A stretch of 64,000 nucleotides of DNA from Rhodeus uyekii (lineage: Eukaryota > Chordata > Actinopteri > Cypriniformes > Acheilognathidae): positions 4,323,501 through 4,387,500 of the forward strand of contig JAWRVZ010000030.1 of assembly GCA_037043235.1 (NCBI GenBank), read 5' to 3'. The translations under genes and the position numbers were made by a program. The notes beneath the pieces are model-generated. The model was not told the origin of the DNA. It ran no database searches and worked only from the letters and a program-made list of their open reading frames with translations. This document shows positions 45,750 through 54,500 of this stretch, in pieces (positions within the stretch are counted from its first letter, which is position 1; each line of letters begins with the position of its first letter).

Positions 45750-48262
45750 CACAAATACACACACACAGTAATACCTTGAGATAGCAGCGTCCCGACATAC
45801 GAGTATTCTGAGATACAAGCAAGCCTTCTAGCAATTTTTGCATAGAGATACTAGTAAATATTTGAGATACGAGCACACTTACAGACGCCGACGCTAGAGG
45901 TAATCGAGCAGCTCAAGACGCCTCATTTATGGGGTAATTGACTCCACTAGAGGCCACCTTGGTTTTACAGCGGGAGGTTACCAGGGGTGACGAGTGAGTC
46001 ACAAGTATTCACAGAGTTATGCGTGTTCAATAATAATAAATATGAGGTTCCAATGCACTACACAGGAAGAAACACTACACTTCCTATTGTGTTTGCATTA
46101 TCTACATTATCCCTCCCTCCCTCCTCATATACACACACATATATATATATGCTCATTGTGATTTAATATGGTTTCTCCTCACTATACATTTAAGTAATTA
46201 CATTAATAAAGATAAACAATCTTTAGTCGGGGCAGCCCATAAAAAAATATTAATTCATTAAACTAAACTAAAGATCAATAGAAATATATATATTTTAAAA
46301 AATTACTAAAAGGTAAACTGAATATTAAAATAACTGTATATGTAAAATATAAAACTCTTAAATACTCTAAAAGTATTTAATGTTATTTTAGTACATAAAT
46401 AAATACTGATTATGAATGCTCTTCAAACAGCGCTTGTACAATTTACTATTATATAAGCATTATGATATATTATGGTATAAGCATTCCAACCGCTTTAAAT
46501 AAAACAGATTAAGTAGGGTGAGATCACATTTATATAAATGAATTAATCATATTTGAATTAATAAATCAAAAGAGAAGCGTGTGTGAATTACCTGTGTCCG
46601 TGCAGCATCTTTCTGAAGTGCAAACTAATGCTGCACAGGGTTGAACGGTTAAACAAACTTAATTCACACCTTCCAGCAAATCAGAATCAAGCATTCAGAC
46701 AGACCATGATTTGAATTGTTAGACTGCTGGTTTTTATACAAATCCATTTGTATATTGCATTACTTTAAAGGTATACTATAAAATAACATTATTATATTTA
46801 TATTATAAGTTACCTTGAATACAATGTAAATTGATTTGTATAAAATATTGCAGTATATTAATATAGAAGTCCCGCAATATTCAAATATCAGCTGATTTTT
46901 GGCCCAGCTGATCCGACGATGAGCCAAAACATTATGACCATTTGCCTAATATGCTGTAAACACATGCTGCCAAAACAGTGCCATCCTGCCGAGGAAAGGA
47001 CTCTATAGGAACCCTGAAGGTGTGCTGTGGTCTCCGTCACCAAGACATTAGCAGCAGATCCTTGTGGAGCTGCCATGGATTGAACTTGTTTGTACTTCAT
47101 TTGGACTGAGATCTGGGGAATTTGGAGGCCAGGGCAAAACCTTGGAAAGGTGTGTTAGCCAGCTGAAAGAAGCCACTTCCACCAGGGAACACCATGGTCA
47201 TGAAGGGTGTACCTGGTCTGCAACAATGTTTAGGAAATTCAAGTCTTAAATTTACTTGAACGCGAATGGCCAGAACATTCCCAGCAGAACATTCCCAGAT
47301 AATCACACTTCCTCCGTCAGCTTGTCGTCATCCACAGTCCATCCTGATGCAATCACTTCCCCAGCACACACGTACACTGCCATCCACGTGATGTAAAAGG
47401 AAACGGGACTCAACGGACCTTCTACTCCTCCAAGGTCCAGCTCTGATGGTCCTTGTAGGGTCTTCATACGTCATTGCATTGCTACACTTTCCTCCCATAA
47501 CCATCATTCAAATTTTATGTGACTTGAGCCACAGTAGACCTTCTGTTTGCTTGGATCAGACAGACAGCCTCCGTTGTCCTCATGCATCGATGAGCCTTGG
47601 GCGTCCAACACCCTGTTGGTGGTTTGTGGTTTGTCTCTCCTCCACTATTGATGGATTCTCACCACTGCTGACCAAGCAACCCACAAGCCTTGCTGTTTCA
47701 GAGATGCTCTGACCCAGATCTTTATTCCTGCATCCAACACTGATTATGAAAACTGATTGTTTGCAAAGCATCTAATCTACCCAGATGTTAATAATGAGGT
47801 ATTTTTAGGAGATTATAAACAATATTTGCTTCACCTGTGACTGCTGATAAGGTTTTGACTCATCAGTGTATATCCATACTTAATTCAAAATACTTTTCAT
47901 TTTTTATGAGGCAATCTTATTTGGATTCAATGAGAAAAAGACTAACATTGAATATTCACCTTTAACTATTTCTGATTTTGCAGTAATTCATACTAGAGCA
48001 GGAAGCAGCAGTTCCCAATCCAAGGATTTCAAAGAAATTTAAACCTTAGAGGAAAAAAGGAGGGCAAAATTGCCCCTTCATCCCAGCATGCTGCCTCATG
48101 TTAACAAGTTTAGTTCAGTTCTCCTGGGATACGAGCAAGCAATGAGGTCATGCTGTGCAGCAAGCAAAGTCAGTTTTTCCAGCATTATTGGCAGAAGAAT
48201 TGTGAAACATCAGAGACAAAACCGACCAAACAGGGTGAGCTGCTAAACCCTCCAGCCAACCT

Positions 48263-48294
<32 letters not shown>

Positions 48295-48603
48295 GCTAGA
48301 TTTACACCGAAAGATACCGGTGCGATTATCGTGATTTAAACCAGGGGTTTTCAATCTTTTAAAATTGCACGCACTCCTGAGTATGATCATTCTTGTGTGA
48401 GGGATACCAATCCTAACATTTAAAAGGCACCTATTTAAAAAAGAAATTTTTTTTAAAGTGAAAAGTTTATATTATAAATGTCTAAAAGTTATATTAAGCT
48501 TTTTTCTACTCATTACAGAACTGTAGTTTAATTTAATACAGTACTGTCATTTATTTTCTTCAATTATTCATTACATATTTACTATTTTATTTATATACAC
48601 ACA

Positions 48604-48643
<40 letters not shown>

Positions 48644-49290
48644 TATACATATGTGATATTCACATCATAAGAAATGATATTCCTCTGTAGCATTTTATAT
48701 GTTTATGTAAAACATAGCTGAACGCAAAATTACCCGGAACCAGCTTTAATATAATTTAATCTATGAATTAATAATCTAATATCTCAACGCGTGAGACTTA
48801 CTGCCAAACACAGACTAAAGGAAACATAATCTTTTCTCAAATCTGTACATTCCCACAGTCGTGTGACTCAATGCCATTTTCTCTGCTTGTGTGTGTTAGA
48901 CTCTGGACTTGTTCAGAGGATGGACACGTTTACTATGTTTGATTGACATAACACGTAAGAGAAAGGAAAATTAATCTACAGGCTAAGCGTAGCTTACATT
49001 TGCATTAATCTTACATCAGTAACTATTAGCATGGGCAAAATGAATTATTTCACTGTCAACCGGCAGATAGCAGATTAGCTAATGTCAATTCAACCAAGTA
49101 ACAGTTCAAACACTATGAACTCAAACTCCGAAAGCAATGAAGTAGATGTTTCATGCGGTTGTTTTCACGGAGCATGAGTTCTCTTTGTATCAGCTTACCT
49201 CGAAGAGTTACTGTAGGTTCCGCTGTCAATGGATGTTCGGCCTCTTTAACTCCAAGAGCGGCGGTGATGGTTTACCGTAATTACTCTAAA
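25579..49290 (-). CDS. aco1: Cytosolic aconitase / iron regulatory protein 1 (20 coding exons)
   Basis: With a [4Fe-4S] cluster the protein interconverts citrate and isocitrate in the cytosol; without it, it binds iron-responsive elements in mRNAs. Coding starts at ATG 43701; the span includes a likely untranslated exon near 49.2 kb. Twenty coding exons join in phase to 2673 bases, 890 residues (human 889). Cluster cysteines C437 (TSCTNTSN), C503 and C506 (GYGCMTCIGNSG) fall at the human positions, as do D125-H126, D205/H207, R536, R541 and R780. The long cysteine-rich insertion of IREB2/IRP2 is absent, so this is aco1. One known active-site/RNA-binding position, R699, reads H. Introns carry many transposons, including two Tc1-like copies. 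Assembly is from sequence; residue roles are family knowledge. Confidence 0.95.
25935..26086 (-). mobile_element. tRNA-derived V-type SINE (copy 3), split by a hAT element
   Basis: Contains TTTGGCAGACGCTTTTATCC and GGGAATCGAACCCATGACCT, ending TTGAGCTACAG. The rest resumes at 26812 after the hAT insertion. Confidence 0.8.
26087..26811. mobile_element. hAT-type element nested in a SINE
   Basis: Left end CAGTGGTTCTCAAATAGTGG, right end CTTGAAAAGCACTG. The 8-bp duplication AGCTACAG (26079-26086 and 26812-26819) is exact and comes from the SINE. Contains an 11-base-plus G run; no intact transposase. Confidence 0.92.
27167..27607. mobile_element. TIR element (same family as 18992-21591) with a SINE inside
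   Basis: Ends AAGTGCCTGTTATGCTATTC and ACATAATAGGGGCACTT are inverted. Interior shares TACTGACGACTC and ACTACATGAAAAGTAATATC with the larger copy. Confidence 0.7.
27246..27395 (+). mobile_element. tRNA-derived V-type SINE (copy 4)
   Basis: GCGCTTGCAACGCCAAGGTC, GGTTCGATTCCCAG, and the tail CGCTTTGGATAAAAGCATCT, in plus orientation. Nested in the TIR element. Confidence 0.75.
27722..27907 (-). CDS. aco1: aco1 coding exon (aa 791-852)
   Basis: Encodes GIKAVLAESYERIHRSNLVG and then MGVIPLEYLPGDSAESLGLT; 62 whole codons. Acceptor CCCTTAG; donor GTACAG. Confidence 0.96.
28452..29050. mobile_element. AT-rich foldback element (copy 3), one end lost
   Basis: Begins CCCCTTGTGAAAAAAAGAAA; the second half is complementary to the beginning of the 43.95-kb copy. 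A Tc1-like element lies immediately downstream. Confidence 0.55.
29065..30151 (-). mobile_element. Tc1-like transposon, decayed (copy A)
   Basis: Termini CACTCACCTAAAGGATTATT (left) and its complement (right), flanked by TA. Minus-strand pieces of transposase: GKKGDLSNFERGMVVGARRA and GLSISQSAPLLGFSRTATSR (helix-turn-helix start), TEITTRYNRG, and DGYFQQDNAPCHKARI (DDE core). Frameshifts and stops separate the pieces, so it is not active by itself. In aco1, between the exons at 30335 and 27907. Confidence 0.88.
30335..30457 (-). CDS. aco1: aco1 coding exon (aa 750-790), R780
   Basis: Encodes MDVFDAAEKYQQAGHPLLIL and then [20 protein letters not shown]. The S778/R780 pocket (GSSRD) is intact. 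Donor GTAAGA. Confidence 0.96.
30604..30751 (-). CDS. aco1: aco1 coding exon (aa 700-749)
   Basis: Encodes LTAREFNSYGSRRGNDAVMA and then RGTFANIRIFNKFLNKQAPS. Acceptor TTTTGCTAG; donor GTATGA. Confidence 0.95.
30893..31035 (-). CDS. aco1: aco1 coding exon (aa 653-700), contains H699
   Basis: Encodes TRDLQTPKPIIDAYVLLNLG and then [20 protein letters not shown], ending LTSHG. The residue at 699 is histidine (CAT), where the human enzyme has arginine (TNRG). Donor GTAAGA. Confidence 0.94.
31691..31717 (+). repeat. Poly-G tract, 27 bases
   Basis: Uninterrupted G run in an aco1 intron; length in the assembly is unreliable. Confidence 0.95.
31798..31930. mobile_element. Tigger-like TIR end fragment
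   Basis: CAGTAATACCTCGGTTTACG followed by TTAATTCGTTCC and GCTCGTAAACCAAAATGCTC, a Tigger-like terminus. The opposite end was not found. Confidence 0.55.
32190..32335. repeat. GC-rich tandem repeat
   Basis: Four to five imperfect units of GAGCCGCGAATGAACGCGCG CTG type (about 25-30 bp). Confidence 0.65.
32412..32500 (+). mobile_element. tRNA-derived V-type SINE tail (copy 5)
   Basis: CCCAGGGAAAGCAAGAACTG, then GTCGCTTTGGATAAAAGTGT and CTGCCAAATGCAT. Only the 3' half remains. Confidence 0.65.
32854..32958 (-). CDS. aco1: aco1 coding exon (aa 618-652)
   Basis: Encodes KVNESWNSLKAPSDKLYTWN and then PSSTYIKSPPFFNGL. Acceptor ATATTTAG; donor GTATTG. Confidence 0.94.
33051..33175 (-). CDS. aco1: aco1 coding exon (aa 576-617)
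   Basis: Encodes AVNSEGKEIFLRDIWPTREE and then IQVVERQFVIPAMFKEVYEK. Acceptor TAATCCAG; donor GTACGT. Confidence 0.94.
33268..33424 (-). CDS. aco1: aco1 coding exon (aa 524-576), R536/R541
   Basis: Encodes [20 protein letters not shown] and then PNTRANYLASPPLVIAYAIA. R536 and R541, used for substrate and RNA contact, are intact. Donor GTAAGT. Confidence 0.96.
33514..33598 (-). CDS. aco1: aco1 coding exon (aa 495-523), cluster Cys 503/506
   Basis: Encodes FEVVGYGCMTCIGNSGPLPE and then QVVEAITQ. C503 and C506 complete the three cysteine ligands of the cluster. Confidence 0.96.
33673..33808 (-). CDS. aco1: aco1 coding exon (aa 450-495)
   Basis: Encodes GLLAKNAVRCGLSVKPYIKT and then SLSPGSGVVTYYLKESGVMD. 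Donor GTACAT in phase 2. Confidence 0.95.
33843..34462. mobile_element. hAT-like TIR element
   Basis: Ends CAGGGCTTGACAGTCAC and GTTAATGCCAAGCCCTG are inverted. No exact target duplication was seen; old copy. In an aco1 intron. Confidence 0.55.
34879..34894 (+). repeat. Poly-G tract
   Basis: G run of about 15 bases in an aco1 intron. Confidence 0.9.
35305..35464 (-). CDS. aco1: aco1 coding exon (aa 397-450), cluster Cys 437
   Basis: Encodes QGFKGFQVAPERHD and, further on, [20 protein letters not shown]. C437 is the first iron-sulfur ligand. Acceptor TTCCGTAG; donor GTACAT. Confidence 0.95.
36441..36557 (-). CDS. aco1: aco1 coding exon (aa 358-396)
   Basis: Encodes VVELDLSTVVPCCSGPKRPH and then DKVAISDMKQDFETCLAAK. 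Acceptor CCTCCAG; donor GTATGT; 39 whole codons. Confidence 0.95.
36637..36737 (-). CDS. aco1: aco1 coding exon (aa 324-357)
   Basis: Encodes RDMENLAYIEKYLRAVDMFR and then DYSNTSQDPQFTQ, the moderately conserved linker preceding VVELDL. Donor GTATGC. Confidence 0.9.
36926..37596. mobile_element. Tigger-like element family T (full copy)
   Basis: Left end CAGTAATACCTTGAGATACG, right end CGTATCTCAAGGTATTACT. The interior contains an LTR-like stretch (CTGTCACAGTCTTGTC ... TTATTAAAGTATATTTTCAT). Partial copies of the right end recur at 45.77 and 60.6 kb. No transposase. Confidence 0.75.
38215..38440. mobile_element. Foldback MITE
   Basis: TAGGGTCCAATTCTCACTAT and its complement ATAGTGAGAATTGGACCCTA bound about 220 bases; near-perfect arms. 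In an aco1 intron. Confidence 0.85.
38467..39165 (-). mobile_element. hAT element with BED-finger fragment
   Basis: Left end CAGGGGTGCCCACAATT, right end TATTGGGCAACCCTG. Flanks ACTTAAGT and GCTTAAGT match at 7 of 8. The minus strand encodes LLICQSIIAVSKKGNVERHF then RTVHKNHDTDFPPKSELR, a BED zinc finger as found at the start of hAT transposase-type proteins (C..C, H....H). The catalytic domain is absent. Confidence 0.82.
39229..39400 (-). CDS. aco1: aco1 coding exon (aa 267-324)
   Basis: Encodes [20 protein letters not shown] and, further on, CPEYGATAAFFPVD. Acceptor CTGCCCAG; donor GTACGT. Confidence 0.95.
39536..39675 (-). CDS. aco1: aco1 coding exon (aa 220-266)
   Basis: Encodes [20 protein letters not shown] and then EVIGYKLQGTPNKLITSTD. 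Acceptor GGAGCAG; donor GTATGG. Confidence 0.95.
40745..40928 (-). CDS. aco1: aco1 coding exon (aa 159-220)
   Basis: Encodes WGSQAFRNMRIIPPGSG and, further on, [20 protein letters not shown]. D205 and H207 of the substrate pocket are present. Donor GTGAGA. Confidence 0.96.
41016..41085 (-). CDS. aco1: aco1 coding exon (aa 135-158)
   Basis: Encodes SDSVQKNQDLEFERNKERFE and then FLK. Acceptor ACTTTAAG; donor GTAAAT in phase 0. Confidence 0.94.
41105..41550. mobile_element. AT-rich foldback element (reverse-oriented, partial)
   Basis: Ends GTTTACTTCTTTTTCACAAG at the high side; interior has AAGTCCTACTTAAG shared with the other copies. Confidence 0.5.
41728..41865 (-). CDS. aco1: aco1 coding exon (aa 89-135)
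   Basis: Encodes GVPAVVDFAAMRDAV and, further on, CPADLVIDHSIQVDFNR. D125 and H126 are active-site residues of the family. Donor GTAGGT. Confidence 0.95.
42022..43016 (-). mobile_element. Tc1-like transposon, decayed (copy B)
   Basis: Same termini and orientation as copy A, with TA on both sides (42020-42021, 43017-43018). It keeps the helix-turn-helix start (FERGMVVGARRAGLSISQSA) but has deletions across the QDNAPCH region. In aco1, between the exons at 43095 and 41865. Confidence 0.88.
43095..43263 (-). CDS. aco1: aco1 coding exon (aa 33-89)
   Basis: Encodes LPFSIRVLLESAVRNCDGFL and, further on, VEVPFRPARVILQDFT. Acceptor TTTAAAG; donor GTAAGT. Confidence 0.95.
43375..43556. mobile_element. 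Short hAT-type MITE beside the first coding exon of aco1
   Basis: Exact 8-bp duplication GGTTAGAC on both sides (367-374 and 557-564 of the 43-kb block). Interior halves GCACTGTCCTGCAAAATTTA and AAACTGCAGGATGTTGGCAC are inverted. It ends 49 bases below the exon donor at 43604. Confidence 0.88.
43605..43734 (-). CDS. aco1: aco1 first coding exon (aa 1-33) with short 5'UTR
   Basis: The exon probably begins at 43734 after TTTAAG; ATG is at 43701. Encodes MTNPYAHTVEPLNPQKPDHK and then FFNLKKLKDPRY. It ends after one base of codon 33 before donor GTAAGA. The 33 bases before the ATG are open in the same frame. Confidence 0.92.
43947..44649. mobile_element. AT-rich foldback element (copy 4, complete)
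   Basis: Starts CCTTGTGAAAAAGAAGTGCA and ends AAAGTGTATTTCACAAAGG, inverted. Interior rich in AAGTGCA/TTAAGT motifs and self-complementary. Non-coding; type copy for the family in this window. Confidence 0.7.
45666..45742. repeat. (TA)n microsatellite
   Basis: About 38 TA units in an upstream intron of aco1. Confidence 0.97.
45767..45920 (-). mobile_element. Tigger-like family T fragment
   Basis: CAGTAATACCTTGAGATAGC then AAATATTTGAGATACGAGCA; complementary to the right end of the 36926-37596 copy. Confidence 0.65.
46592..46630 (-). other. aco1: Candidate alternative 5' exon of aco1
   Basis: A minus-strand stretch between acceptor CCCTGTGCAG and donor GTAATT. If joined to the coding exon at 43734, its ATG would open a short upstream ORF (MLHGHRFKSVQ-stop). 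Purely a splice-motif prediction. Confidence 0.2.
46876..47870. repeat. Degenerate interspersed repeat, class uncertain
   Basis: Contains GCCCAGCTGATCCGACGATG and ACATTATGACCATTTGCCTA, a sequence type I recognise as repeated in fish genomes. Minus-strand pieces read HCFGSMCLQHIRQMVIMFWL, with many stops. Termini not found. Confidence 0.5.
48263..48293 (+). repeat. Poly-G tract, 31 bases
   Basis: Uninterrupted G run, giving a spurious poly-proline frame on the other strand. Confidence 0.95.
48598..48640 (+). repeat. (CA)n microsatellite
   Basis: About 20 CA units with one TA interruption, followed by TATACATATACATATG. Confidence 0.93.
49199..49290 (-). other. aco1: Candidate non-coding first exon and promoter of aco1
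   Basis: A GC-rich stretch read on the minus strand ends CTCTTCGAG before a strong donor GTAAGC at 49198. It has no ATG and lies about 5.5 kb upstream of the coding start, next to a (CA)n tract. The position suits the 5'UTR exon of aco1; the 5' limit is a guess. It needs a transcript to confirm. Confidence 0.45.
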
Positions 49291-49306
49291 TGAGCCGCAG
49301 CTCCTA

Positions 49307-49346
<40 letters not shown>
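49307..49346 (+). repeat. (CA)n microsatellite near the aco1 5' end
   Basis: Twenty CA units just upstream of the candidate first exon. Confidence 0.95.
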
Positions 49347-49349
<3 letters not shown>

Positions 49350-49350
<1 letters not shown>

Positions 49351-51400
49351 AAGCTGTTTTTTGATTGCTTTGAATTGTATTTATTCTCAAATGTTATGAC
49401 TTCATTCTCAACTTTATTCTCTCCTTTCTATGACTTTGTTATTGGAATTTTGACACAACTTTCGAAATATTACAAATTTAATCTCACAATGCTATAATTG
49501 TGTTGCTTTTTTAACTTAATTTTCTGTGCTTTTTAACTTAAATGTATGTGGCTTAATATTATTTAAACTGTTTTAACATTTACTGCTTTAAAACTAGCTG
49601 GAATGTACTTTAATAAAAAAAAATATGTTACTAGCCTACAATTTTGTGACTAGTTATTCCTAAATATTTTGTATCTCACCACATTTGTTTTTTAAAACGT
49701 GTCATATTTATTTAAGAGTTACTGCTTTATGGTATTTTAATTTATAATGCGTTATCTGTGGCTTCACATAAATGTCTTAATGATACGACTTTAATCTAAA
49801 AGTTTTGACTTAAATCTTAAAATCTTATTATTACTTAATTATTTTATAGCAAAAATAGTTTACATCATCTTTCAGTTTTGACCCATTGTGGCAAATAAAC
49901 AAATACTAGCATCTAATGAACAAGTATTAGTATAGTCCTATCCAATGTACAGTGAAATTCAAAACCAATTTCTTCTTAATTGGCCTAGTTAAATAATAAT
50001 AATAAATAACACTTCGTTTTAAATAGAAATGTTGAAAGGGTTGGAGATTGAATGCATATGGCCATAAAATAAAATACTATATTTGTCATATTATATTCTA
50101 TGTTTTACGGTAATGATTCAGCGCTTCTGCGCCTGTTTCTTTGCTGTTATGAATGTGTGTTAAAGGTCACATTTAGTCCATTGCTACAGTAATAAACTCC
50201 ACAAATCACATGTTTAACATCTCTTTTCATGCTTACATAATTTATTGAGACGTGTGTGGGCAATGTGCATGAATTATGTGCAAAAATATTTTGAGGTCAG
50301 TTTAACATGATCCAGTTACAAAACTTCCTGCACAGTTCATGAAATGAGGGGAGGGGAACTATAATTTGACAACAGAGATAATTATAGTTCATGGTTCTAC
50401 TAAGTGGTTATCAGATGTTCTGAGTCCAAGAGATACGAAGGCTGTTGATCAAATTGTTGGTTGCAATTTATTTTGCAATCCTGCCTTGACTTAACGCATT
50501 TGCTATAATTAAGCTTTAGCAGCAGTTATGTCAAAGCAATAAGCTATATTGTTGGGTTATTGCTAGCCTTTCATAAAATAGTGTCAACAGCAAGATAGAT
50601 ATGATCAATTAGGTACATTTTATTCTTCCATGCATAGTTTATTAATCCTAACCAGAAGCTGTTTGCGGTTGCTTTGCAATTTGTCGCATTTAAATCAGCA
50701 TGAAACAGAAGCTTATTCTCTATTTTGACCCATTCACCATAGGGTGAACGGGTCCAGGTGAAAAGGCGGGACTTCATTTTTCTGCATGGGGAATTGATTG
50801 GATGGTTGTGGTTTGCTATTGGTGGATCTCATGTGAGTGACAGGTTGGCCCCGCCCTCACGCCAGTAAACACATCATCAGAAAAGAGAAAAGTCACTGCA
50901 AGAGGGAGGGGATTTTTTTTTGAAATAACAACATGAAATTTCCATTTTGAATTCTTCCATGTAATATAGTTCATTTACCCTAACCGTAACTTGTCACATT
51001 AATATAGAATTCAGATCGTGTGCAGTATTTACAGAAGCTTTGAATGTTTTAGTATACCGTTAAAAGATTTCTCTCGATAAAAAGTGTTTGACAGTTAGTT
51101 AATTAAGATGTATAAATTTGACTTCTGTTTTATGTGCAGTATTGATTTTAAAACTCCTCATTGTTATCAGATCATTATTATTGTTCAAATTAATGTTTTT
51201 AAAAGAAAAAGGGGCAGTGAAAATATTTCCAATGCCATTTCATATTTACTTCAAATCAGAGTTTAAATATGATCTGGTGCATAAGTAAATTCACGTCCTG
51301 TCGACAGGCTTTGAACCTCATGAAGTCTGGAATGAGTGCTTTTGGGATAGTAAGTGTCTTGGCATACAGCCTGGGAAAAGCATGTGAAATAGTGAACAAT
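49350..51400. other. Gap between the LRR gene and aco1
   Basis: AT-rich. No reading frame with recognisable motifs and no clear TIRs. It should hold the 3'UTR of the LRR gene and the distal promoter of aco1. Confidence 0.5.
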
Positions 51401-51406
51401 TTTCTG

Positions 51407-51551
51407 TTAGCGATGAAGCTCCTTCCTCCTGTTGCGCGCTTCTCTGATTTTCTGCATCCTGTAGGTCTTTCGGGCAAGTTCACGCTCTTTTTCCTGCACC
51501 TCTGTGTCATCCAGAACCTCCAGACTGGGTATCTGACTGATCACATACTGC
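51407..51551 (-). CDS. LRR gene last exon (aa 158-205 and stop)
   Basis: Acceptor CATGACAG; encodes QYVISQIPSLEVLDDTEVQE then a basic helix-like tail ending KELHR-TAA. In phase with exon 3. Confidence 0.82.
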
Positions 51552-54500
51552 CTGTCATGGAGAAATACACAAACATATAAAGTCGTCAGTATGGACTATG
51601 GTTAGTGAACTGAAATCTGCTTAAGAAAAACAAGACCACTAGATGGTAGTGCACCCTTGTGAAAAGAAGTGTGCTTAATTTTATTTTATGTGCACTTGTA
51701 GTACTTCAAATCCTAACAGTATATTATCAAAAACTGTACTTGCCAATAATATATTAAGTGTACACTTTCCTAACTGTTTCTTAAGTACAATTTTAAGCGC
51801 TCTTCGTACTGTCAAATTAAAAGTTTAATGAATGTTATTAATAATATTTTATCATGCTATAAAGAAGTACACTTATTTTGATGTGTTGACTAACATACTA
51901 AAGCATGTCAAATACTTTATTAGATACTTTATTTGAACTGTTATTAAATATTATATTAAAAGTTTAACGTTTAAATCTACCTAATTACAAATGTAATAAT
52001 CATAATATCAAATATACTTAAAAACATGTCATACAGGTTTAAAAAAAACATTAAAGTATACTTTAGTTTATCAGATGCTTGTCAGTACATTCAGAAGTAC
52101 AATTTAACCATATTTAATATTTTAATGGAATTATGAAATTACATATAAATATGAAGCAACTTAAGTCCTAATTAAGTGGGTCAGAAAGCACTCTAAACTG
52201 CATTTAATATAAATTTAAACTATAATATTTTAATTTAATTGCATTAGTGTCTGAAAACATTACATTCAGTTTGCACTGAAGTATATTCTTAAGTATATTA
52301 TTACTATTCTTTTTAAAAGTATGCTGAAGTGTACTTCAAGGCTTTGTTCTTCAGTTTGTTAGAGTAACCGAGTAACATTTTCACACCATCTGAAGTTACA
52401 GGTTGTATGTTTACTATACTATCAGATTTCATAAACCAGTTCTTCTCACGCTTACCTGTAATCAATATACTGCGTGAGACTGCCTCCATTAAAGTAACTG
52501 GGTGCTGCTTCATTGTTCATCATACTAAGAATTCTACAATGAAATCAAACAGGTAAATCACTGAGAGTTTAAAAAAAACACATTATGACTCAATGCTGAG
52601 TTAATGCGTGAATGGATGTTCCCAGTAAACACAGAACGTTCCCCTAACGTTCCCATATAGTTCCCGTTTGGTTATTTTGGGGGTAACCAAATAAGAACGT
52701 TCTGGGAACGTTGCCTACAGGTTATTTTTTGGGGTTAATTTTGAAACCTAAAGACATCTTTCCCAGAACGTTCCCTGCAGGTTGTTTTTTTGCAATAATT
52801 TTGTATTCATTCTTAAGTTTTTGAATAATAAATAATTTAGAAGATGTAGATTGTACACAGATTATTTGTGTACAGGCATATCAGGATGTAGAGGTTAAGA
52901 GAACGTTCTCGGAACGTTTTGGGAAGGTTTCTATTTACGTAAAGAAAACTTTCCTGGCTAATGTAGAGGGAACGTTCAAATAGTTTGTTCTGGGAACGTT
53001 CCGGGAACCAAAAATAGTTTTGGGGTGATTTCACCTGATATTTGGGAACTTGCAGGAGATCTCTTCCACAATAATGGGCAGGTTGCTGATTTTGTTCTTG
53101 TTGATCCACAGGGTAGTGAGGCAGGGCATGTAGGGAAATTTGACATGTGCGTTGTAATTATTGCAGTCGAGGATGAGTGTGCTGAGCTTCTCCAAACCCC
53201 CCAAAAGAGCCGGGTTCCGTTAGCAGCTCGGTTAAGGGCAATTTAACCAAATTTAGACCAAAATAAAAAAACAAATAAAGTTAATGAGTTTGTATGCATT
53301 CTTGTTGAAAGCAATTCTTCAAGAAAAATAAATGTTCCAAAATGCCGTAGACAAACCATTTTTGGTTCCTCAAAGAACCTTTCAATGAACATTTTTTCTT
53401 ATGTGCAGACCATTTTATTCTGAACCTTTATTGCTATAAAGAACCTTTTGTGCAATGGAGAGGTTCTGTGGCGATGAGATGCCAATACTTACATTTTTAG
53501 TAAAGCCTAGTACTATATCATGTAGGAAGGCCTCAAAATTATGAATGTGATCAAAATCTTTTTAGCAAATAAAAGGCTTTTAGTAGAATTGTAAAAAATG
53601 TCCCTCTTCATGTCATGATTCATATGTTTTTTTGCTATGAAATCATTCCTGATTTTAAATGTAGTATTGTAAATGTAAAAACAAATTTTATATTATTAGT
53701 AACATTTCTGTCACGGAACATAACCGGGAGGACTCACGTGCAGGCATAAGGCTACTTTAATAACAGAAATAAACATAAACACACAAAGGAAACACCCACG
53801 AGGGGGAAAACGGTAACTGAAACATAATAACAATACTCTCGATAAACATAACAAACCGGAAGATCAGGGAACAGGAGACACAGGCAACGACAACGACGCG
53901 ACGCTGGACAGCAAACACTGAGGGCTATTTATAAGACACATGAGGGAAGGTAGTGATGAGAGACAGCTGGGAATGATTATGGGAAACAAGGAGGCGGGGC
54001 AGACACTAACGAGACAAACACACAGGAGAGAGAGCAGTGCCACAGTTCTGTCCACTAGAACACTAATAATACTGGAAACAGAGACAGAACCGTGACACTA
54101 CCCCCCCTCTAAGGAACGCCACCTGGCGTTCCAACATGAAACAAAAACCCAACACCGACATCACCACCAAGCATAAAACAGGGAACTCAAAGAATACTGA
54201 AGACCAGGGAAGGGAGGGAGGGCTAGGAAAAAAAAGAAAAGAAAACAAGGCTCCATGAAACGGTAAACATATGAAAAGTCCACAACCTGGAAAGCAAAAA
54301 CAAAAATTAAACATAGTCCAGGAAGGGGCCGGTGGAATGAGCCAAGGAGGCTCGACCGGTTCGAAGTTCCTGGCTGAGGACCAGGGAAGAACCGATGGAT
54401 CAGGCGGGACCGGCGGGTTGAGCCAGGTGGGCTCAGGCAAGGCCGGCGGATCAGGCGGGGCCGGCGGGTTGAGCCAGGTGGGCTCAGGCAAGGCCAGCGG

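Noticed and set aside
53864..54055. 63-codon frame, repeated at 56082-56273
   Set aside because: Lies wholly within the LTRs, so it is duplicated by the LTRs; no protein motif.
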